64,000 nt of DNA from Linanthus parryae (GCA_023055425.1 JALGPY010000002.1:116634088-116698087), one strand, 5' to 3'; counted from the stretch's first letter, positions 22,116 through 33,703 are shown. A program made the numbers and translations. Notes: generated from the letters alone by a model not told the origin.

Positions 22116-22322
22116 TTCGCCTGCGAGTGTGCATTATACAACGCGTTGAGATAACTACGTATATAAGCTGATTCTGATTGTTCTGACTAAATTAGCATGA
22201 AGGTGTGTTGGAATAAAGCGGCGAAGATCGCATGATAAAACTAATACTGTGCCGCGTACATTTTTAAAATTATCGGTTTAATAGATATGGTGATTTAGGA
22301 ATTCGTAGTTTTACATTTGTTA

Positions 22323-22583
22323 CTACACGGTGCAAAATAAAGAATACGTTGTAAGCACATCCGTCACTGGGAGCTTGTTGTAAATACTTTGTTTGCTGAG
22401 TACATACTTTTTTTGTAAGAAGGAAACAATGTCGGGTAGATAATCGTTGGCTAAATTAGCCACTGTAGCCTGAAATTGCGGATTGTTGGTATCTCGGCAT
22501 TTCCAGATGAGCACTCTGATGGACGATAAGTTGGAGCAAACATGTATGTTCATTGTTGGATCCCGTTGAAGTATGCAATGCAC
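22323..22583 (-). pseudogene. LINE endonuclease N-terminal fragment
   Basis: An 86-residue frame whose middle reads RVLIWKCRDTNNPQFQATVA, then LPDIVSFLQ. This follows the start of plant LINE ORF2 endonuclease (usual form LLxWNCRGxxNPxFRxTlxxLvxxxxPDIvxLxE). The WN of WNCRG is WK here, a damaged active-site Asn. No reverse transcriptase part follows. It may be a LINE piece caught inside the Helitron-rich interval. Confidence 0.5.
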
Positions 22584-22599
22584 GTTTACCTAATTTGTT

Positions 22600-22830
22600 C
22601 TTGGTTTTTTAGTGTAACAGATGAATCGCGCAATTTTAGCATACAATACGGGTGCAGCGATTATCTACCTGTATGAAAAACTAATCACCAATTATTATGT
22701 GTTTAATTGGTTTTTTAGTGCAACATATGAATTGCACAATTTTAAGAAAAACGATGCATTGTGCCTTACGTGCAATGTGGAAAAAGTAATCACCAATTAT
22801 TCTGTGTTTGCAACATATACAATACAGGTG
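22600..22830. repeat. short direct duplication, period about 108 bp
   Basis: GGTTTTTTAGTG-AACA-ATGAAT occurs at 22603 and again near 22711. AATCACCAATTATT-TGTGTTT occurs at 22681 and 22787. A degenerate two-copy tandem repeat just upstream of the SGS3-like pseudogene. Confidence 0.6.
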
Positions 22831-22922
22831 CAACGTATGTTTGCACTCGTACGGTATGGGTAGTAATGCTGCAAGGCGGCGTGCCTTATTAGACAATTAT
22901 ATAGTCGAAAAGGCAGTTTATT

Positions 22923-24517
22923 TTGCAAAGTGAGGACGAACTGTTCAGTGACGAGTTCGACTCTGATGAGGGTAAGAAGAGTCACGGCACTCTCAAGAAG
23001 TCCAAATGGTTCATTGAGTTATTTAGAAAAATGGATGAACTGACTCTGGAGCAGATAAAGGAGCCTTTGAGGAAGTGGCACTGCCCAGCGTGTGCGGGTG
23101 GTCAAGCTGCCATTGAACAGTATGTCGGGCTCCCGTCCCAGATGGCTTATGTGAGAACGAAGGGATCGAAAAGGGTGCATATCCTCAGAAAGATTGCAGA
23201 AGTCTTGGATGAAGAGCTAAGAAGGCATAGAACTTCATTTGCACCCGCTGGTGAGGTCTACGACAAATTGAAAGGTATGACAAAAGAAGTGCAGGATCGC
23301 AATATTGTATAGCCACCACGGTGTGTGTTATGAATACCCAAATGGATCAGGATGATAACGATAAGGTGCACTGTGCTTGGTGTTTCTCATTTTCTTGCTG
23401 CATTATCCTTCTGTTTTTGTACTAAGTTGTGTGATTTATATGACTGTAAACATGCGTTTTGAATTATATATGCAGTGTATTGGCGTGGGGATCCAGGAGC
23501 TTCTCTCTTACTTCAGCTTCTACAATCCATCGAAGGCTCGGCACTCTTATGGTCCACAGGGACATCGTGGGATAAGTGTCTTAATTTTTGAGAACATATC
23601 AGTTGGATATCTCGAGGCGCAACGTTTTCACAACCACTTCTATGACCAAAGAGCTAGTAGGGACGCATGGAATCATCCTCGTCATCGGAAGCTACTCTCT
23701 GCTGGTGTCAGTGCCAACTTTTTGGCTACATGGCTGAGAAACACGACATGGATGTTTTCAAACGACATTCCACAAGTCTCTCTCCCTTTGTCTCTGTAGA
23801 TGTTCTAAATGCTTTCATGCCTGTGAAGTTATTAACTCGCTATTTAAGGCACACCATTCAGCTTTATTATGTGTTTGTCAGTATGTATTTAACATTTGGT
23901 GACCCGGAAAAACTACATTGAGGTTTGAGATGAGATCATATATGGAGGTTGTTGATAATCAGCTGAGACAAATGAGTAAAGATAATCAATCGCTAACTTG
24001 GTTTAAGAATAGGGTGGCTAAAGAGCAAAGGCACTCGAAAGCTCTTGAAGAGTCATTTGGATTTTTGCCTGAGAAGCTACGCAAGACGTTAGAAGAAAAA
24101 CGAGTCGTTAAGAAGAGAAGAAAAATGCACGGTCAAGATATCAAGCAACATGTATGTCTCCAAAGTAGTAAAACCGTCGTTCTAGGTAGTTAATATGTAG
24201 TTATTTTTATTTTACTATAAGTATGATTGTCCCTTTTCTGGTCGGTGTCTCTTCTACTTATGCGGTGTTCACCCTTATCCCTGTGAGGTTTTAGTTTTGT
24301 TTTTGGTGGCATAGTAGATGTTGATTTTCTTTGACAGATAGACGCTCAAGAGCAATTCTACAAGGATTAGCTCAAAGCTCTGGTTAAAGCTCGAAATTCA
24401 AAGGAAGATAACTTTGAGATGATACAGCAGCAGAAGTAGGAGAAAGCGAAGAAGCAATCAAGTGAAAGGTTTTTTGCTACACCGAAAGCAAAGCAGAACA
24501 AACTTCCCTTTCTTTGA
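22923..24517 (+). pseudogene. SGS3-like pseudogene fragment (zf-XS, XS and coiled-coil parts, introns kept)
   Basis: SGS3 stabilises cleaved RNA for RDR6 in trans-acting siRNA and antiviral silencing. Exon A (22923-23365) has FSDEFDSDEGKKSH, KWFIELF and the zf-XS motif WHCPACAGGQAAIEQYVGL, then HARTKG-like VRTKGSKRVHILRKIAEVL. Exon B (23476-23775) is the XS domain: ARHSYGPQGHRGISVLIFE and GYLEAQRFH. A frameshift near 23705 precedes GYMAEKHDMDVF. Exon C (23923-24151) has RSYMEVVDNQLRQMSKDNQ and KNRVAKEQRHSKALEESFG. Exon D (24338-24517) has DAQEQFYKD and KEDNFEMIQQQ. Introns 23366-23475, 23776-23922 and 24152-24337 have GT…AG ends. Stops occur (23309, 24370, 24438). The N-terminal half is absent. 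Kept introns mean DNA-level capture, probably by the adjoining Helitrons. Confidence 0.85.
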
Positions 24518-24521
24518 ATAA

Positions 24522-24560
24522 ATAGATTTGCCCCGAGCGCATTGCGTGCGGGCCGGTTTT
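24522..24560 (-). repeat. Helitron 3' terminus with hairpin
   Basis: Plus-strand GCCCCGAGCGC-ATT-GCGTGCGGGC forms an imperfect stem. On the minus strand it is followed by AAAT and CTAT, then T. CTAT would be a one-base change from the usual CTAG. Confidence 0.6.
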
Positions 24561-26543
24561 TATTACGAGAGCATTACAAAAAGATATATTGAGAATTTGA
24601 GATAACTGTGCGGTAAGGTTGTGTGTGAGCCGACTTTGATTGCAGGCGCGTGTTATATATAATGGAATGGAACGTGAATAAAATCATGCATTTAAATTAT
24701 TTTTTGTGGCAAATAAATCTTTTTTTTTCCACCGTAACACATAGTATACGTTCGAGGTAAATAAAAGAAACAGAGCATATGTTAAGTATTAGTGGTGAGC
24801 TGGATTGGGAGGAGCAGCCTTAGTTGTAAACCCCGAGCTCAAAGTATACGTCCGAGGATTTGGAGGCCCGAATTTTAATAATCCATTAATAGCTTTAATG
24901 TGCCAAAATTTGTCACGTTCGAGCCAGTATGCAGTCATGGTTGTAAGCCAGCATTATATTGTTGGCCTTGAAGTTTCTTGAAAACATGCACAATTATGTA
25001 CAGCAGCAGAATCTGTACTAACATCTGACTTTGTCTCTTCATATACCACGAGTTTTTTTTACCATATATAAAAGCACAAAATCTATGCCACTGGAATAAT
25101 ATTACCAACAATGGCAAAAAAACAGCTCATCAGAGAAAGAATAGGAAGACAATCCGACAAAAGTATAATAAGCAACCATCAAAGAGGAGACTGAGTATGA
25201 AGAGGGAACTGAAGAGGAATTTGAAAATGAAGATCCATATGAAACTGCAAGTGAAGACCCAGATGAAACTGCAGATGTGGTTGAAGGAGACGAGAAATCC
25301 GAAGAAGAACCAATCTGGCAATCAGAAGAATCTAAAGACCCGTTAAGAGATGAGAAGCTTTCTCCTCATCCAGAAGAAGAGACGTATGCAATGAAAAGGA
25401 GGCGCATGAGATATGCAGCTAAACGTGATATGAGAAACTTCATTCCATGGCTTCCTGATGAATCCAAGATTGTAATCGTTTTTAAATTTCTGATAATGAA
25501 ATGGCTGATTTTTCCCCATTTGGCTTCAATTTAATTGTTTCTATGAAGGTTGTTCAAGTGATTAACCCAATATTTAAAGCATATTTGAGTATTAGATTGG
25601 TAATATATTGGAATGCGGCCTAGAAACTCGCTGTTATCCTTTTTCGACTATTTCTTCGTGGGTTCAACTATTTGGGTCAATATCTTTATTTCCCTATTAG
25701 CTTATGTGCCAACACATTGATTTATTACGTGTTTATTTCATATATATTACATTCAAGTAGTATGATATTGGAACAACTGGTTTATACACTTAGCACGTAC
25801 CACCTCTTTGTGTTTGAAAATAAGATGGAATGACAATTTGTAAAGCTAGGAACTGGAAAGGTTCTGTTAATCAAGAAGAACGATATACTCATAAAATATA
25901 CCTATTTGAATAAATGCGAGCGAGCGTAGTACGACGCATGCACCTAAACATACGCACGTCATAATGCCAGTAACACAGGACAATATAGCGAGGTAGGCGC
26001 TGATCGAAGAGAGTTTTGGTATTGGCATATTATAGATGGAATTTACCCTAAAATAATGAAGGTAGAATGCGATATATCTAGGGCACGATGTCATGCATGC
26101 GATATATATGATCAGGTTCGCTTCTTCTTATGCCCCTTTCACATTTTTAGGTGAAATATCACCTTAATTTACTGCCACTATGCGTTCTTTAATGATGAAA
26201 TTTTAAATCCTATATTATGTATATGCCGCAAGGAGGCACACTTACTTTACTACCAGTATGCGTTCAAAGGGAGGCAAAATAATCATTAGAGAATGATCAA
26301 AAATTAACAAATACACGCGTACGTATGACCAAAAGTCAAGCCATACCATCATACCAAAACATAACACGAAACCCACTCATGAAGCATAAGTTATGACCAA
26401 GCATAGGTTAACTATGCAACCACTGTGCGCATGCCTCAGTAATCAAATCCAACTTACAAAGTATGAGTAGGGATTTAGGCTAAATTAACTAAACAAAAGC
26501 AGTGATTTTTGCAAGTATCTGTATCTTATACTACATCAAAATA
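24561..26543. other. 3' part of the Helitron, mostly unclassified
   Basis: On the minus strand 24945-24805 is open, reading AYWLERDKFWHIKAING and ending PPNPAHH; I do not recognise it. On the plus strand 25190-25534 is open and strongly acidic (EEGTEEEFENEDPYET, DETADVVEGDEKSEEEP) followed by a basic KRRRMRYAAKRDMRNF patch. This could be a captured exon, but the family is unknown. The rest (25540-26543) is AT-rich without features I can name. Confidence 0.4.
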
Positions 26544-26900
26544 TTAAGGCATGATGGTTAGCTTTAGTAGGACAACACTGCATGACATTACCTTACGACT
26601 TTGATATTTTTGCCTGAGTAGAGGGGGAGAGTTTCCGTCCCTTTTTATTTTTCTTGCAGGGTGTGCGGAGGTTATGAAATCAGCCTTTTCAAATTGTTCC
26701 TTCCATCTTTCCGGTTTTGCTACAAAGTTTCTCTCCACATCAAGTTCTTTTACATCCAATGCAATTTGCTGTTTTAGCAGCTCTATTCTTTCCATCGTTT
26801 TTTAAAGTTCATCTTCTTTAAGTGGGATCTTCTGTTCCAAGACAATGATTTTTCCCTTGAATTTTCAATTTTTTGGTCCAAAAGCTCCTCCATTTCCAAT
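26544..26900 (-). pseudogene. coiled-coil gene fragment of unknown family
   Basis: The open part (26795-26544, 83 residues) starts MERIELLKQQIALDVKELDV and has heptad-like spacing of hydrophobic residues; its end, PARKIKRDGNSPPLLRQKY, is basic. Upstream, 26900-26800 continues in broken frames (VLEMEELLDQKIENS, VLEQKIPLKEDEL), also helix-forming. It is probably one decayed exon carried in the Helitron. SGS3-, IDN2- or kinesin-like origin cannot be decided. Confidence 0.4.
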
Positions 26901-27059
26901 ACAGTTGTGTTTATAGTAAGCAGTTCACGCAAGTTTGTTCTTTCCTCACCAGTGGCTGTTGCAATTTTCGGCTACCGTTTGTCCCTTGTGTCAAGTGAGG
27001 AGGTACTCATTCCTTTGTTTTCCATTACAACATGCGGCAACAACTTACGATTTCAGACT

Positions 27060-27750
27060 AAAACTGGCACGAAAAAGTCATACAAGACCTTTGTGATAAA
27101 TTTAAAACAAATTGGAAGTCCAAAGTGGATTAAAATCTAGAAATAATTTACAAGATTTGAGGCATTAATTATTATATTGAGTGTAACCTCGTCTCATCTT
27201 TGCTTGTTACGATCGGGTAAGAAAACAAGAAAGGTTAACAATTAGTTTTGACAACCTAAAATCACAGCAGTGATGGATTCAAGTAATAGGAGCACCCATC
27301 TGCATAACCTAACTACATAATACAATTTAAACCAAAGCAAAAAAAATATCAAAGTGTTATACTGATCTTTCAGTTTTTCTCTTTACAGAATTGAGTTTTA
27401 CCTTAAAAAGCTAAAAGCCAAAATCCAAAATCTAAAAACTGGCACAAAAATAGTCATACCACACATTTGTGAAAACTTCAAAACGATTTGAAAATCCAGT
27501 GTTGATTCAAAGCTAGAAACAAGTTATAAGATTTGCAGCATTAACTATTCGATTGAATGTAACCTCATCTCATCTTTGCTTGTTACGATTGGTTAAGAAA
27601 ACAAGAAAGGGTGCAAATCTAAGACCACACCAGTGATGGATTCAAGAAATAGGAGCGCCCATCTGCATAATCTAACTACATAATAAAATCCAAACCAAAT
27701 CACCAAAAAAGAAAACCGAAGTATTATACATATCTTTTAATTTTGCGAAA
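27060..27750. repeat. two-copy direct repeat, period 376 bp
   Basis: 27060-27385 and 27434-27755 align throughout: ACTGGCAC-AAAAA, GTAACCTC-TCTCATCTTTGC (27183 and 27559), GTGATGGATTCAAG-AATAGG and CATCTGCATAA-CTAACTACAT. Identity looks around 80 percent. No coding meaning is seen. Confidence 0.85.
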
Positions 27751-28738
27751 TTTCGAGAGTAATATAACTATTGAACAGAAGTTTAAGCAGGAATAGGAGA
27801 GATATGTTACTTACAAAAGCGGTGCAAATAGTTGGTCTCCACAAAATCAGATCCCAGTCTCAAAGAACAGATATTGCCGGGGTAGAGATGAAGACAGTGT
27901 TATATTAGCGAGATTGTCGCAGTAGAAGAAATGACCGTTCTTTGGAAGGTAGCGTGTGGTTAAGAGATGGCACAGTTTATTTTGCCTGACAAGACAACAT
28001 CATGGAAGCGGAACAATTTTGAGTTGAGAAGGTCGAGGGCGTGTAGTGGCGGTAAAATTTTAGAGTTGACAAAGTCAAACTGGTGTAGTACTTTATACTA
28101 TTTACACATCACATCAATCGCTATATTTTAATTAATATTCCAAACTTTATGTAATCCACTATTCTCGTTTTTATCTTCTTCAAGAAGAAATGACCCTCCT
28201 TTTACCGCATCTAATTCAACTTCTCCAACAAGCACCCTTTCATATATCCTCCTTTCATCGCCCCTCCTTTCATCACCTCTAATCTCCTCCACCAGAGGAT
28301 ACTGTACTAGGAGCAGCGTGTCATATCCTCGCTTTGTAAGTACGCTCTTATCTCAATTATGAAATGTTCTATTGCAGTAGTTTTATAGTGATGATGTTTC
28401 CCTGCAATAGCAATCAATTATAGTTTTTGATATTTCACCTAATCAGCAAGCACTTTGTATGCATCATATGTACTACCTTCGTTTCGTCTGTTTTGTCTGC
28501 GTTTGACTTTTTAACCCGTAATTGAGTCACTTTGACTTGGTGATTTGAGTACCAAAACGATGTAATTTTTTAACAATTTTTTCATGGTATTTTAGAATAA
28601 ACTTTCCTCTATAACACCATGCAAAGATTACCAAATTCTTTTATCGTTTTGCTAATCAATTCACCGGATGAAAGTAACCCAGTGAATAGTGACAAAAAGT
28701 GAAGTAGGCTGAAACATGCGGAACATAGGTAGTATTCA
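27751..28738. other. Helitron interior without identified feature
   Basis: No helicase similarity and no repeat end. 28160-28330 is a C/T-rich stretch (CCTCCTTT-CATC repeats: CCTCCTTTCATCGCCCCTCC). It could be 3' UTR sequence of the helicase gene. Confidence 0.35.
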
Positions 28739-28990
28739 TTAGTCCACTACTTCTAGCCCAAACGGAATTATTGGCATGAACGCACATCTGCCTTTGTGTT
28801 TATCCATCAGTATTTCGGCATGTATTACGTTTGACAAGGGATCTTTACAACTTAGTTTTACTCGATTGCATAAACCAGCGGTAGGCTCTAAATTGCGAAG
28901 AAGCATCAATAGACATCCCTTCTTCAGGAATGCCCTATGCGGTGGCAACCCATTAGGAGTCAATGTGTTGAGGAATTCTAATCGATGGTT
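28739..28990 (-). pseudogene. Helitron helicase (PIF1-like), C-terminal piece
   Basis: The frame reads LEFLNTLTPNGLPPHRAFLK, then CLLMLLRNLEPTAGLCNRVK, then a variable loop, and HAEILMDKHKGRCAFMPIIP. These are the last conserved motifs of plant Helitron/PIF1-type helicases (usual form FLNSLxPxGLPPHxLxLKxGxPIMLLRNLDPxxGLCNGTRL). The helicase drives rolling-circle transposition. The Walker motifs are not here; upstream sequence jumps to an earlier part of the protein, so the core was deleted. Confidence 0.85.
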
Positions 28991-30390
28991 ATCCTTTCAG
29001 TCAGGAAGGCTACGAACATATCTCATACACGTGTGGGACTCCTCCGTTGGAAATTGTTGCATCAAGTTTTAATTGATTTGATCAACATATTCATTTTTTG
29101 TGAGTCAAAATTACCCGGCCAGTGAGATTGTGTGCTAATGTTACACGTGTACTTTTCATCAACATCCAATGGAATGCAATATGGTGTTCAGCCTGAAGCG
29201 AAGGCAGAATATGAATCAATCAGACTAAACTACACAAATTATTAGTACATTTAGAAGATCTTCAAATGTTTTGGCGCCATGTACGACCTCGCCTGCGCGG
29301 ATTACACCGTCTAGCCTGACCATTCCAACTATAGTGTTTATGGAATTCACTGTATAACCATTGTTTTTCACCTTTATCTCGTTGGCTCGTAACGAAGTAT
29401 TCAGTCAACATTGACCCTTGAAGCTTCTTGTTTGCAGCTATTACTAAACTCCCATCACTATTGAATGAGACAAACTACATACCTGGTAAATGCAACTGTG
29501 GAGACATCACATGTGGAAACATTTCATTCATGGGAAATTCAAATATGCGCCAAGCAGCTTATGGAGGAGAATCCACGGACCTGACTGATAAGATTTAATC
29601 TCGTCAACGACAGAGTGAACGACATATCTTCAAGTGCACGACATGTATTACCATTTGCTAGGAATCCAATCATGATATTGCACTGTCGATTGCATGCATG
29701 GTAGAGATATCTTCTTCATCAACACGCTATGCGGTGGCAACCCATTAGGAGTCAATGTGTTGGGAAAATACTAATGGATGGTTATCCTTGCACTCAGGAA
29801 GGATACGAGCATATCTCATACACGTGTGGGACTCCTCCGTTGGAAATTGTTGCATCAATATGTTATTGATTTGATCAACATGTTCATTTTATGGGAGTCA
29901 ATATTGGCCAGCAAGTGAGATTGTGTGCTAATGGTACACGTGTACCTTGCATCAACATACAATGGAACGCAATATGGCGCTCAGATTGAAGCGAAACCAA
30001 TATAGGAATCGATCCCACAAGGACCGATAATCCGAAGGCTGGCAAAAAGTAAGAGTAGTTGCAAACAGCCAGCGGAAGGTGTAAGTCATGTGAAAAGTGA
30101 CGGCTTACTCCAAACAATATTCCATATCCGTGTCTTTTTGAAGCAAGATAACAAGTTCAACAGCCTCTTGTTATGAACTGCACAAATGGTTATTTACAGT
30201 CAGAAGATATTCAAATAATTCGGCGCCATGTACGACCTCTCTTTCGCGCATTTCAATGTCTAGCCTGACCATCCCAGGTATAGTGTTAAGGGAATTCAAT
30301 GTATAAAAATTGCGTTTCACCTTTGTATCGTGTAATGCATTTTCTCACGACATAATTAGTTCCTTGTTGGTTTGCCTCTTGACCGCTGAC
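28937..30390. repeat. large direct duplication inside the Helitron, period about 790 bp
   Basis: Copy one about 28937-29450, copy two about 29727-30390. Shared: GCGGTGGCAACCCATTAGGA (28940 and 29732), CACGTGTGGGACTCCTCCGT (29030 and 29822), GAGATTGTGTGCTAATG, and GGCGCCATGTACGACCTC (29274 and 30222). Copy two has an extra segment of about 150 bases near 29995-30165. The repeat starts inside the helicase C-terminal piece, so part of the helicase was duplicated. Confidence 0.85.
29260..29640 (-). pseudogene. Helitron helicase, middle piece
   Basis: In overlapping frames the minus strand gives VDEIKSYQSG, a damaged AAWRIFEFPMNEMFPHVMS, QLHLPG, MLTEYFVTSQ, YSEFHKHYSWNGQAR and NPRRRGR. In plant Helitron proteins these come in the same order (VDEIxxYxxARWVSPPEAxWRIFxF, LQLHLP, TMLTEFF, YxxFPxYYVWDxxxKxWxxRKRG), between the rolling-circle initiator domain and the helicase. 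A second, weaker copy of the end (YTLNSLN frame, KHYTWDGQAR) is at 30200-30300. Frameshifts and stops abound. Confidence 0.78.
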
Positions 30391-30407
30391 AGAATATGCG
30401 TCGTTGC

Positions 30408-30690
30408 TTGTCAAACCAATTGCATTAGATTTTAATCTGAGCGTTGAATATGAAGAAAAACAGAAGTGAATTAAATATCACTTGAGCATCTATATAAATC
30501 AAAAATAGTAAATTGTCTATCATGGGAACACTTCAATTAATGCAATTGGGGTGTCAAAGCAATTGCATTATATTTTAATCAAAGCATCGAATATGATGAA
30601 AAACATAAGTGAATTAAATATCACCTGAGCTTCTAGATAAATCAAAAATAGTAAATTGTCTATCATGGGAACACTTTAATTACGCACACG
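30408..30690. repeat. two-copy tandem repeat, period 143 bp
   Basis: 30408-30550 is repeated at 30551-30690, including GAATTAAATATCAC-TGAGC and AAATAGTAAATTGTCTATCA. The copies are about 90 percent identical, so this is more recent than the other Helitron duplications. Confidence 0.88.
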
Positions 30691-31142
30691 AACATTCTAC
30701 ATGTAGTACTAAAATTTTTGTTTGTTAAGTAACATGATATACAACTAAAAATCACCCAGTAGACATGTCGTGGATATAAATGTAGGCGCTCAAAACGGAC
30801 GGACAAAGAACGTGCATGCATAACAGATGCAAAAAAAAAAAAAAAAAATCTAGCATCAACCAGAATTTACTAGCAGAGTATAGCCATCTTTAAAATGAGA
30901 TTCAAATCAGCTATGCAAATAGAAGCTTTATATGAACGCCATGGGTTAATTTTTTTGAAGTTTTGGGATTATTTAGTCCACATACATAGAAAATACGAAT
31001 TTTATGACTCGATTTCATATTAAAAGTCTACATGCATAATTTTAGCACAATCCAGATCGAAACTCAGATCACACATTCCGTAATATTGACTAAAAAATCT
31101 AATGTATTTGATTTGTATTTATCATAGTGTACACATATGCAT
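30691..31142. other. Helitron interior without identified feature
   Basis: AT-rich, contains an 18-20 base A run at about 30829-30848. No coding signal recognised. Confidence 0.35.
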
Positions 31143-31460
31143 TCAACTAACACGCAAATCAACTGCGCAATGCTTGACAGTCAAAAAGATATAGGCAACA
31201 TAATGCTTACCGACTGTAGATCTTTGCTGTTGCGTACATGCAACTTTTTCCAGTACTTCTCCTGCGATTGTAACACTTTCTAAGTATAAATTTATAATTA
31301 AGTTAATGAGTAAGGCACCGCTGGGATTAAGATGACCGACACAGTAATACATCCATCCTCCATCATGAAAAGGACATATACCTCTACATCGCTTTGCTAT
31401 GCTCTTATCTAGCCTAACTCCCAACGACATGAACGAAAGTCTAACTGATATATCCACCAA
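31143..31460 (-). pseudogene. Helitron replicase N-terminal fragment
   Basis: The frame contains FMSLGVRLDKSI, RCRGICPFHDGG and YYCVGHLNPSGAL. This resembles the Helitron N-terminal region (FTSLGxxxDxSI, RGxYxFRxQG, YHxIGSLxP) ahead of the rolling-circle initiator domain. The HUH (HxH) and YxxxY catalytic motifs were not found anywhere, so the initiator domain seems deleted. Similarity is modest. Confidence 0.5.
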
Positions 31461-33435
31461 TTGTAGTCCTCAAATCCTTAGCAATAGAACAAGCCGACAA
31501 CAAAATGTTGGCAAGAACATTGATAATTATGTCAGGAACAACAATAACCTGTCTCTCATTGGAGCTGAAGCTACTTGGTTCTTGCATAAACACCTTGATG
31601 TCAAAATGCGATAATTTATAGAAAATCCCTCTATCATTTCTTTCCTTTCCATTTGACCGAGAAAATATCTAATACCAGTTACGCATACCGACCTACTAAA
31701 TTAGACAATCCAACTAATGTGTAAGCAACAGACGACATATCGGAGTATGATTTATATGTTGTGCGATCATTTCACCAAGCCAATCCGGCAGACAAAGCTA
31801 GCTCCCTAGCCGTAACTTTCACAGCACCGAATTATGTATGAGGATTATTTGAATCACTCGTAGAGGTATTAGACAGAGGAAACACATATGTACTTGAACA
31901 TCTGCTGAAATCAACAACAGCTAGCCCATGCATTGGTGCACTGTCGCGAACATGAAAAGGAATACGAGGGAAACAATGCTACATTTTAGTCAAGACGCTG
32001 TAACTGCAAAATCTGTCTGGGCGCAATTTGTACCATCATGCAAACTATAAAATGCCAAAAATCCTACAACACATATAGCATTGGCCTTGTGAGGACAGAG
32101 AATCCAGTATTAGACGAATCTATATTATCAGAACCAACATAGCTATTTATCATAACACAAATGACAAAACTCGCAAACAAATATATTCACCCGCAGAGAT
32201 TCCATACAAGCAGAACTTGAAGACACATATGTGGAAACAATTGCTCTTGCACCCACTCAGTTAACTCCAGCCCCGCCAAGAACGTAGCCCTACCAAAGAT
32301 GGGTTGCTCACCCATACAGGTAGGAACAGCCATTGAAGAACCACGAGCGGCCACCAGCGAATGCGTGCCACACGGAGGTAGCATATATGCACGAACGAAG
32401 GAGTTGAGAACACCAGAGGGTCGACCTGAAACCAGAAGGGAGGAACCTGCTCGAACACAGAAAGGAGCACTCGTACCTGCTACTCCACACCCAACATATG
32501 GAACACGAGAATTGGCAGCTAAATCACCGAACGTTCTCGTCATAACATAGAAACCATGGAAACCATTAAGATTATCCAACATATGAAAAAATGCATTTAA
32601 CGGAACGCAAAGGGCCAACATTGGGTTTAATCATTGTACAGATCAATGATGAGGGCGTCAACGTCAACATCAACAGAACATAAAGCGAGCAGCCATACCC
32701 CCGAATAGTCTCCGCGCACCACGAAATCGGGCCCCACCGACATCTTGAATTTCTAACTTCGAGCCATCAGATTCACTCTTCCCCACATCTACACACTGGG
32801 ATTATTCGATAATAGAACGAATTACAAAATTTAAACACGATACAAGGACATTGGAATAGTCTCTGATGGGAACACCAACGAAGCCAGTAATCATGGTTTC
32901 ATCTAAATATTCGTAGGTCTATATATTCGTCGGCAAAGACATACCGTGAGGTTACAAGACCTAGGAAACAAAAAAACTCCCAGGCACCCCAAAACGAGGA
33001 CCACGACTCACAAAAGATGCAACGAGAGCCATATGAGCAGGGATGCTTCCGAAGACATGAACAAAGTTGACCCCCACATAGATGGTCCACGCACCGGGAA
33101 CACAAACAGAACTGGCAACATGTTCCCCTCAAAAACAGCTAAACCCAGCAGTGCTCCTAGCAAGAACAATCGGCAAGTCAGGTACATGTTGATCCACACA
33201 GATGCCGACCGAACAATGTCCCAACTCAGCATCGCCACGATAATACCATGCCCCACCACTACTTCGCATTGCCAAATTCAAAATATCAACTTCACTCTTC
33301 ACCAAATATGAACACATATTCCCCACTACATCAACAGCACAAGCACGCAGGGAGAATTCAATTCCAAAATAATTTTAAAAATTCAAATACGATGCAAAGG
33401 CACTGGAACAATTTCCGACTGCAATACTGACGAAG
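31461..33435. other. Helitron 5' half, left of T2
   Basis: No intact gene. 32187-32621 is open on the minus strand (144 codons) but resembles nothing known. From about 32815 to 33435 the sequence is a diverged tandem duplication: ACACGATACAAGGACATTGG…ACGAAGCCAGT (32836-32888) recurs as ATACGATGCAAAGGCACTGG…ACGAAGCCAGT (33388-33440). Its second unit continues right of T2 at 46273 (ATACCATGAGGTTGCAA; compare 32941 ATACCGTGAGGTTACAA). Confidence 0.5.
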
Positions 33436-33440
33436 CCAGT
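33436..33440. repeat. T2 target site duplication CCAGT
   Basis: CCAGT precedes the left LTR and recurs at 46273-46277 right after the right LTR. A perfect 5-bp duplication shows T2 is at its original insertion site. Confidence 0.97.
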
Positions 33441-33703
33441 TGTAGATACTGCTTTCTGACATGACAGATCTTGGCCACGTGGCGGCCATCCAGCACACCA
33501 TATTGTGCTCCACACACACAGGATCACCAGCCGAGCTGATCCATGTGGGGGCTGCGAGACAGAGCCCTCGCATACCACTGCACGGGACTTGTAGGGACTT
33601 AGTGGTTTGGAGGCTAGAGTAAGCCCTGTCGCGTGCGAGCCAAGCCCGCACGCGACCTTTAGTAACTGTTTTGAGAGATTTATGGCACGAGCTCCATAAA
33701 CCC

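Noticed and set aside
32187..32621. 144-codon minus frame in the Helitron as a gene
   Set aside because: No recognisable family and surrounded by decayed sequence; not enough support.
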